Assembly (NCBI RefSeq): GCF_033118175.1
Contig: NC_083691.1
Coordinates: 60,726,001-60,790,000 of the forward strand
DNA length: 64,000 bases
Source: Dama dama
Lineage: Eukaryota > Chordata > Mammalia > Artiodactyla > Cervidae
Direction of reading: 5' to 3'
Shown here: piece by piece, positions 57,175-64,000 of the stretch
Layout of the letters: each line of letters starts with the position of its first letter
Position numbering within the stretch: position 1 is the stretch's first letter
The notes under the pieces: generated by a model
What the model saw: only the letters and a program-made list of their open reading frames with translations
Databases searched by the model: none
Told to the model about the DNA's origin: nothing
Program-made: the position numbers and the translations under genes

Positions 57175-58020
57175 ATTAAAAAATGGCTAGAGGAACCGAA
57201 CAGACATTTTTCCACAGAGGAAATATAGATGGCCAACACACATGAAAAGATCTTCAACATCTAATCATCAAGGAAATGCAAATGAAGACCACAATGGGAT
57301 ATCACCCCACACCTGTCAGAATGGACATCATCAAAAAGAACACAAATAACAAATGCTGGTGAGGATATGGAGAAAGGGAACACCTGTACACTGTTAATGA
57401 GAATGTAAATTGTGGAAAACTGTATGAGGGCTCGCAAAAAACTAAAAATAGAACTACCATATGATCTAGCAATGTCACTCCTGGGTACACATTTAAAAAA
57501 AAAACACCTAATTTGAAAAGATACATACACCCCAATATTAACAGATGCATTATTTACAACAGCCAAGATATGTAACAACCCAAGTGTCCATTAACAGAGG
57601 AAAGGATAAAGAAGATGTGGTGAGTAAACACACACACACACAATGGAATACTACTTGAACATAAAACCGAAATTTTGTCATCTGCACCAACAAACATGGA
57701 GGGCATTATGCTAAGTGAAATAAGTCAGACAAAGAAAGACAAGTGCTGTATGTTATCACTTATATGTGGAATCTAAAAAATACAACAAACTAGTGAATTT
57801 AACAAAAAAGCAGCAGACTAATAGCGAACAAACTAGTGGTCATCAGTGGGGAAAGTGTAGGGAAGGGCAAAATAGGAGTAGGGGAGTGGGAAATACAAAC
57901 TGCTGGGTATAAGATAAGCTCAAGGATGTATTGTACAACGTAAGAAATATAGCCAATATTTTGTAATAACTGTAAATGGAAACTAACCTTTAAAATTGTG
58001 TAAAAATTAAAAAACAACAC
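57175..58020 (+). repeat. L1 3' region
   Basis: AAAAATGGCTAGAGGAACCG, AATGCAAATGAAGACCACAA, GAACTACCATATGATCTAGC, GTATGTTATCACTTATATGT; sense L1 ORF2 end and 3' UTR between exons w3 and w4. Confidence 0.82.
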
Positions 58021-58119
58021 AAAGAAAGATGATACAAAAAACATTCAAGAAGAAAATTTCAAATGTACTAAAATTAAAGAATTTAGCAGCGATATATAGC
58101 ATACTAAAGAAAAATATAC

Positions 58120-58206
58120 CTGTATAATGTTGCTGCATTATTCCGAGAATCTGGATTCAAGTACTCAGGATCAAACAGTCTCTCAATCTTCTTACAAAAA
58201 AGTTTA
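58120..58206 (-). CDS. SANBR: SANBR exon w3
   Basis: 87 nt, acceptor ttactAG, donor GTATAT, phase 2 to phase 2. It completes Ser r73 and codes r74-r101, KLFCKKIERLFDPEYLNPDS then RNNAATLY. It links the BTB region to the Cys-rich half. An antisense 3' L1 fragment lies about 0.1 kb downstream in the intron (57175-58020). Confidence 0.88.
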
Positions 58207-58489
58207 CTAGTAACAACAAATGACCAATAAATTAATTTTCTCTATCCACTTTACCAAAATTACTTGATAGTGATGAAAATAAATGCTGACCTATTTGCAC
58301 ACGTAGAAAATAAGACTAGTCCTTATTTAGAGAGTCCTTCCTTGGGAATTTATAATACATTTTTTGCTGCTCTAAGTAAGTAAACCTACTAATGAGAACT
58401 GCTTGATCAAGAACCAATTTTCCCAAGAAAAATGAGACACATGGATATCCACCTCTCTTTCAGTTCTTTGTTAAGGAAAATTCCAGGTT

Positions 58490-58680
58490 GAGGATTTGGG
58501 AAATTTAGCAATCCTGGGTCTACCAATAATTTCATACATGACCTTTGGCAACTTAAAATCTCTAAAACTTATTTCTACTAATTTCAAATGCATAAGATTT
58601 TAAGAGGGTTAAATGAGACAGTGTTTTTAAAGAGTGTCAGGCATAGTATTAAACATTCAATAAATATTAATACTTTACTA
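58490..58680 (+). repeat. MIR SINE
   Basis: ATGACCTTTGGCAACTTAAA, GGGTTAAATGAGACAG, CAGGCATAGTATTAAACATT, CAATAAATATTAATAC. Confidence 0.75.
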
Positions 58681-58701
58681 TTATGCATAATATAATAATC
58701 T

Positions 58702-58920
58702 GGATCTCCCAAGTGATGCTACTGGTAAAGAACTCATCTGCCAATGCAAGAGATTTAAGAGATGCAGGCTCAATCCCTGGGTTGGGAAGATCCTCTGGAG
58801 GAGGGTATGGCAACCCACTTCAGTATTTTTGCCTAGAAAATCCTATGGACAGAGGAGCCTGGTGGGCTACAATCAATGGTGTTGCAAAACGTCAGACATG
58901 ACTAAAGTGACTTAGCATGC
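58702..58920 (+). repeat. Bov-tA SINE
   Basis: ACTGGTAAAGAACTCATCTG, TCCCTGGGTTGGGAAGATCC, GACAGAGGAGCCTGGTGGGC. Confidence 0.85.
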
Positions 58921-59229
58921 TCATGATACAATAATGTTAGACATGAACTTAATTTTTCTGTAATCATTCAGAGCAAACATCTGGGAAAAAGTTGTTCAAA
59001 TCCAACCAACCACATTTCTGTCCTCATCTTACTCTACATGGTAGCAGCATTCCACATATTTGACCACTTAATTGCTTCCTCTTTTTTGAAACCCTCTTTC
59101 CTTTTGCCTTCCCTTTGACCCTCTGTCTCTTCCTTCTCAGGCTCCTTAACTCTTCTTTGTTGAATCTTCCAAATGTTGGGCAGTCTTTATCACTATGTTC
59201 TTGTTAACAATTAGGAAATAAACAAAAAT

Positions 59230-59900
59230 AGCATTTATAATAGGGCCAAAAAATTCAAATGCCAAGGAATAAATTTAACTTAAAAAAAGGAAAAATGTCT
59301 CTATACTAAAAACTATAAAACCCTGTTAAAATAAATAGAGAGTTATACTATGTTCATGAATGGAAAGACTCAATATTATTAAGATGTCTTTTCCCAAATC
59401 TACAGGTTCAATACTAACCTTCAAATTTGCAGGTGTGTATGTGTGTGTATATATATATGAGAGAAAAAGAAAGAGAAAATGGGCAGGCTGATTATAAAAT
59501 TCACATGGAAATGCAAAGGACATAAAATGACTAAGATAGCAATCTTGGAGAACGGCAAAGCTGGAGAATTTTAGACTGGTGGTGGTGGTGGTGGTTTAGT
59601 CATTAAGTTGAGTCCGACTCTTGCAACCCCATGGACTGTAGCCTGCCAGGCTCCTCTATCCGTGGGATACTCCAGGCAAGAATACTGGAGTGGGTTGCCA
59701 TTTCCTTCTCCAGAATTTTAGATTACTAGATACCAAAAACATATTAGAAAGCTACTGTAATTAAGACAGTGTCCTACTGATAAAAGTATAGACAAATCAA
59801 CAGAACAAAATGGAGAATTCAGAAAGAGACCTCACATATATAGTCTCCTGATTTATGGTAAAGATGTCATTGCAATTCAGCAGAGAACATTGGGTCTATG
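59230..59900 (+). repeat. L1 ORF2 fragment, split by a SINE
   Basis: GCCAAGGAATAAATTTAACT, TATGTTCATGAATGGAAAGA before and AAAGCTACTGTAATTAAGAC, TGGAGAATTCAGAAAGAGAC after the SINE; sense L1, no open frame. Confidence 0.75.
59576..59711 (-). repeat. Bov-tA right half with (TGG)n tail and TSD
   Basis: Antisense right half only (ACCCCATGGACTGTAGCCTG to GTTGCCATTTCCTTCTCC). AGAATTTTAGA at 59565-59575 and 59712-59722 is a perfect 11-bp TSD; tail is (GGT)6. Confidence 0.88.
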
Positions 59901-60129
59901 GCTTTAAACATCATCTACTCATATTTTTATTTTAAGCCCTGAACTCTGACCTAAACTTCAGACTTACATCTACCTGCCATCCTACCTGAATGTCCAAGAA
60001 GTATATTAAATATTTTAAATAAACTTAACAAGATCCAAACACATCTTCTGATTCCCCTAACCCCAGTCACTGCTCTATTAATGATACTATCATTCACTTA
60101 GTTACTTAACCTTAAAACCTAGTAATTAT

Positions 60130-60560
60130 CCTAAAATATTCTCTTTTCCCATATTATTACATTTGAAAACCTGTCAAATCTCTGTAATAACATACTCTGA
60201 ATCCACCTACTTCCTTCCAGAGCCCCAGCCTCTACTCTAGTCCAAAGCTTTCTATCTCTCACTAGGCCACTGCACTAGACTTCAAATAGGTCTTGCTTCT
60301 TATAGCCTTATAGTCTTTTCTCCACACAGAATAGGCTGATTTCTTAAAAACAAATCAGATCATGCCACTCCTCTGCTTCCATTCCACCTAGAATAAAGTA
60401 TACACTCTTTGTATGACCTAAACAGCTCCTAATGTTGTTGACCTCATCTCACACAACTCTTCCCCTTTATACTAAGGCCCTGTCTTGATAATTTTTAACA
60501 TAATTCACCATCATGATCTGCTTATATACGCCTTATACAAAGTAACTAATTTAGTTACTA
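60130..60560 (+). repeat. L2 LINE 3' region
   Basis: AACAAATCAGATCATGCCAC, TCCTCTGCTTCCATTC, GAATAAAGTATACACTCTTT, CATGATCTGCTTATA are the L2 ORF2/3' end in sense. Confidence 0.72.
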
Positions 60561-60607
60561 TTTTTCACCTCGAGCCATCCGCTCAGAATATATTTTACTT
60601 CAGGCAA

Positions 60608-60824
60608 GCATGCTCAGTTGCTCGGTCGTGTCGGACTCTTTATGACTCTGTGGACTGTAGCCCACCAGGTTTCTCTGTCTATGGAATTCTTCAGGCAAGA
60701 AGACTGGAGTGGGTTGTCAGTTCCTTCTCCAGGGGATCTTCCCAACTCAGGGACTGAACCCACGTCTCCTGCATCTCCTGCATTGGCAGGTGCATTCTTT
60801 ACCATGAGCCACCTGAGAAGCCCC
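60608..60824 (-). repeat. Bov-tA SINE
   Basis: Antisense: ATGCTCAGTTGCTCGGTCGT, GTGGACTGTAGCCCACCAG, GCCACCTGAGAAGCCCC. About 140 bases from exon w2. Confidence 0.9.
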
Positions 60825-60963
60825 ATATTTTAATTTATTTAAAATAAAATGGAAACAGATTTCTAAATATATTCTAAATATAGAATTTTTACTGAAATAA
60901 AAGAAAAATAACACATTCTTTCTAATAGGAGCATTACCTTTAAAATTAAATTTTAAAAATTAC

Positions 60964-61124
60964 CTCCTAAACTTATCTTTCTTGTCCTTTAAATCATCAA
61001 CTTCATTGTGTGTAAACAGATCAGCTATACGTGTAAGAAGATTTGCATTAATACAGTTCATGTTGCATGGAGTAGCTACAATGGCATTCATATTTTTGTG
61101 GCAATACTGTATACACTGTTCAAC
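60964..61124 (-). CDS. SANBR: SANBR exon w2 (BTB region)
   Basis: 161 nt, acceptor tttgtttAG, donor GTAATT, phase 0 to phase 2. It codes r20-r72 and two bases of r73, starting VEQCIQYCHKNMNAIVATPC. This is the helical second half of the BTB region: conserved CIQYCHKN and the INANLLTRIADLF helix, then a charged stretch (EVDDLKDKKDKF). It is one of the most diagnostic SANBR exons. No in-frame stop; both splice sites fit the phases of w1 and w3. Confidence 0.9.
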
Positions 61125-62491
61125 CTAAACAAAAAACACAGAAAATAAGTGTTGAAGGTGGAAACAGAAAGGATAATGTCATATCAATACTTTTCAAAGA
61201 TAAAGATTCATTAAAGGCTTAATCCATGTATTGCTAAGCAATAACTTAGCTCTGCCTGTTTGCGTTAAACTATACTGTTTCAAAGTGGTCTAGTACGTCA
61301 AATTTATACAAACATAGCTGGAAAAAATTTCAAACTTCTTAGAATATTTTGAACAACAATGTAATGAACATCTTTCAGGATTGTGGCAGATATAAATTTT
61401 AAGTCCACAAACTCAAGGGTACAGATATATGACTTTCTATTATAAACTTAGTGACAATTTTACATCTCCATAACAGAAACAATTTCAGTCACTTTAGGGT
61501 TTTCTCAGTTCTGTTGTGCTTGCTTTCTGCCTTTCTTCAATGTCAGGTATATTTATTTACTTTTCAGGGTAGATTGTGTTTTGGGGAAAAACAGCACTGG
61601 TTAATTATGTATTCTTCTAAATATTTTGCTATGACATAAAAATCATTCTTTAGGTCTTAGATTACAAAAATCAAAACTCATAGACTCTTTTAGTCTCTCT
61701 TTTTTTCCTATAACTCTCTCCTGAAGCAATTAATACCAACAACAGAAGAGGGAGGGACTAAGAAGTACAAAAATACAATAAAACCTCATACAAATAAATG
61801 AACTTCATATCTGTTAACACAATAAAGGAATATTTTGCTCTGTGTAGTTTTACAAGAGGTTAAAAGCAAATATTCATTTAAAACTACAAAAAACAAAAAA
61901 AACATTTGAATGATAAAGAAATTTATTAAATAAAAGGAAAAAGAAGAAAAATATATTCAGTGTTAAGAGTCTGATATGTATATATTGTGCTTTTATGTTT
62001 CATCAACTACTTTTAACAACAGACATAAGCATGTGGTTTACACACACAAAATCACATCTTTTAGCAGTTGGGCATTCACTTCTTAGTTTGCTTAACTATA
62101 AATGAAAGACACAAATAAACAGTATAAGCTTAAACCAATTATTTAAATAGTAAAACAAATACGTTCCAATTAATTTTCTTTTAATTTGGTTTTATGGCCA
62201 AATCCCTTTTGGGGCAAAATTAATTCTGTTTAGTTTCATCTGATGCAACTGCTACCTCCTCCCTTGAGGATGAATTGCTAGCTCTATAGGCATCCTATGC
62301 AAATGACACACAGTAGCCTTTAGCCTTTCCCAATAGAACAAAGTACCTCCAAACACCAGCAGCTTATTCTAATGAATCAGTCTTCAATCAACAACGACTT
62401 TAGGAAGATGTCTCCAAATTTTCTAGACACTTGAAGAAAACATCACCAAGCATAGGTGAATAGAAGAGTTGGATCTTTTGTTAACACTTAC
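61125..62491. other. SANBR intron w1-w2, no repeat recognised
   Basis: AT-rich intron; no interspersed repeat, RNA gene or extra exon seen. Confidence 0.5.
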
Positions 62492-62550
62492 CAGCGAATC
62501 CATTTTCAAAAACTCTGAAGAAATAAGAATTGAAATGACATTTCCTGGCT
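62492..62550 (-). CDS. SANBR: SANBR exon w1 (end of BTB domain)
   Basis: This is the most 5' SANBR exon in the window, 59 nt, with acceptor tttttTAG and donor GTAAGTG. Two leading bases complete a codon from the upstream exon; then r1-r19 reads PGNVISILISSEFLKMDSL and the exon ends in phase 0. The alternating hydrophobic strand followed by a helix start (EFLKMDSLVEQC across the junction) is typical of a BTB/POZ core, so the BTB domain begins upstream of the window. A second AG two bases into the exon could also act as acceptor, but would change the frame. Confidence 0.85.
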
Positions 62551-63019
62551 CTAAAAAAGAGAGAGAGAAAAAATTAAATTCTCCTTTTGATTTTCATCTC
62601 AGTCTCCTTAGAACAGGCTCCTTCTCACCTTAAAAGACGAGGTTACTTTAATAAGAACAATTTAATAAAATCTTACTATGGCTTATATGCAAGGAAGAAA
62701 GAAAATGCAAAGTTAAAATTTAGGGTATAGAGAAAACATATAGCAAATTTGCCCTGGAATTAGATTTACATCAAGTAAAAAGACTCTATTTAAAGATATG
62801 ACATATACTAATTCCTCCTTAACTAAACCAGGGAAAAGGATAATTAAAATTGAGAATATAACTCATCACACAAAAATCATAGTGAGGTTATTTCAAATGT
62901 GGTTCAAATGCTTGTTATGAACAAATGCTTAATTTAAAAGATTCTTAAAGATAATATAAAATTTACTATTGCAGAAATGAAAAATTACTTTCTACAGGCA
63001 GACTTCAAAGGCACAACCA

Positions 63020-64000
63020 GGGAAAGGGGATGCTGGCTGATGCTATCATTTCAGTAAACCTCAGTCATTTTCCATGAGTTATATTTAAGGAAAAAGAAAC
63101 ATTTTGATATTTACTGTTACAGTACCAAGACAGTCCTCCTAAATAAAGGACTATGTACACACTAATTATAATAAGTAATCCCAATCTTTCCTTAAATAAC
63201 AATTCTAGATGGAAGGTTCTCAAAGAGAAATGGTAAAGAGAGGAAGGACTTGGTGAAAAATTTCAACTATAATATGACCCATTCCAGTTAAGACCCAAGG
63301 TCTAGATTATTAGCAATGTAATTAAGCATTTTGCTAGTTTTCCTAGTTAAAGATTGCTTTTATAGAAGCTTAACATTTGTAGCCACTGATTTAAGGTTCA
63401 AGATTACAGAAAGACCAAGTTTGCTCCATTTTTTTTACCTTTTGACTAGTTGAAAATTTTGATTTAGCAATTTTGCAATTTTAAGAACCATTAGAAACCT
63501 TTTCCCTTAATTTGGTCACAAAAAAGTATTAAATTATGAACTTCCTCAGAAGACTTTTATACTGTCTGTATAAATTTATTTACTAGTAAGAAATTAGAAA
63601 TATTTTGATATTACTGTAAATTGTAATTCTAGTGCACAGAAATACTTATATTAAATCCCATTAGAGTGATTTCCTATACTAGTCAATGCCCAAAACATAT
63701 TACTTAGTAATTACTCTTCTTATCATCTAGAACACTGGTTCTCAAACTTCTGCTCTCAAAAACCTATTTTCAAAAAAAAATCTTAAAAGCTGAGATTCCT
63801 AGACAGCTTTTCTTTAAGTGGGTTATATCTACTGTATTTACTATACTGGAAAATAAAACAGAAAAAAATTAAAATATTTATTATTCTTTTTCAATGAATT
63901 AATAAACTCATTACATATTAACATAATTTTATGAAAATGTATTTTTCAAAACAAAATGAAAATAACAGTTTGACATTTTCTATAAATCCTTTCAGTGTCT
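63020..64000 (-). repeat. Inverted repeat arm 2 (continues past window end)
   Basis: Reverse complement matches 47880-51030 without its BovB. It retains the empty site (minus-strand ATGGAAAATGACTGAGGTTT) corresponding to the BovB target. Lies in the intron upstream of exon w1. Homology still runs at base 64000. Confidence 0.85.

Overview
The window is nuclear DNA of a pecoran ruminant (cattle, sheep, goat or deer group). It is AT-rich and full of repeats found together only in that group: BovB (RTE) LINEs, Bov-tA SINEs, CHR-type tRNA-derived SINEs, ruminant L1, a ruminant endogenous-retrovirus LTR and a mariner-type MITE. The species cannot be fixed from this sequence alone.

The only protein-coding gene I can support lies on the minus strand. 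It is the 3' two thirds of SANBR (KIAA1841, SANT and BTB domain regulator of class-switch recombination). I assembled sixteen exons by hand from splice sites and reading phase, from 62550 down to a TAA stop at 27472-27474. Every junction keeps the frame, giving 493 C-terminal residues, called r1-r493 below. The SANT region and the first part of the BTB domain lie beyond 64000. In order, the window encodes the end of the BTB region, a Cys/His-rich segment whose spacing looks CHORD-like, an acidic stretch, a Lys-rich stretch, and a basic tail ending GRPA-stop.

Layout: 1-24.9 kb is intergenic. It holds L2, L1, MIR, BovB, Bov-tA and CHR copies, one U6 snRNA pseudogene, and a 5'-truncated ruminant L1 (13544-17354) with a long target-site duplication. 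About 25.1-27.47 kb is the SANBR 3' UTR and/or downstream flank, and carries a same-strand LTR just after the stop codon. 27.5-64 kb is SANBR, with introns filled by repeats.

The most unusual structure is a pair of ~1 kb inverted repeats (about 47.88-51.03 kb and 63.02-64.0 kb, running off the window). They sit in introns on either side of exons w1-w6. A BovB inserted into one arm only, so the other arm keeps the empty target site. That proves the BovB, which has an inverted 5' end, is one insertion. A second BovB (21.64-24.48 kb) shows the same 5' inversion. No CRISPR, operon, intact mobile element or new enzymatic system was found. The candidate novelties are structural (inverted repeats that could drive circular RNA or inversion, SINE hairpins, LTR in a 3' UTR) and one protein-domain observation.
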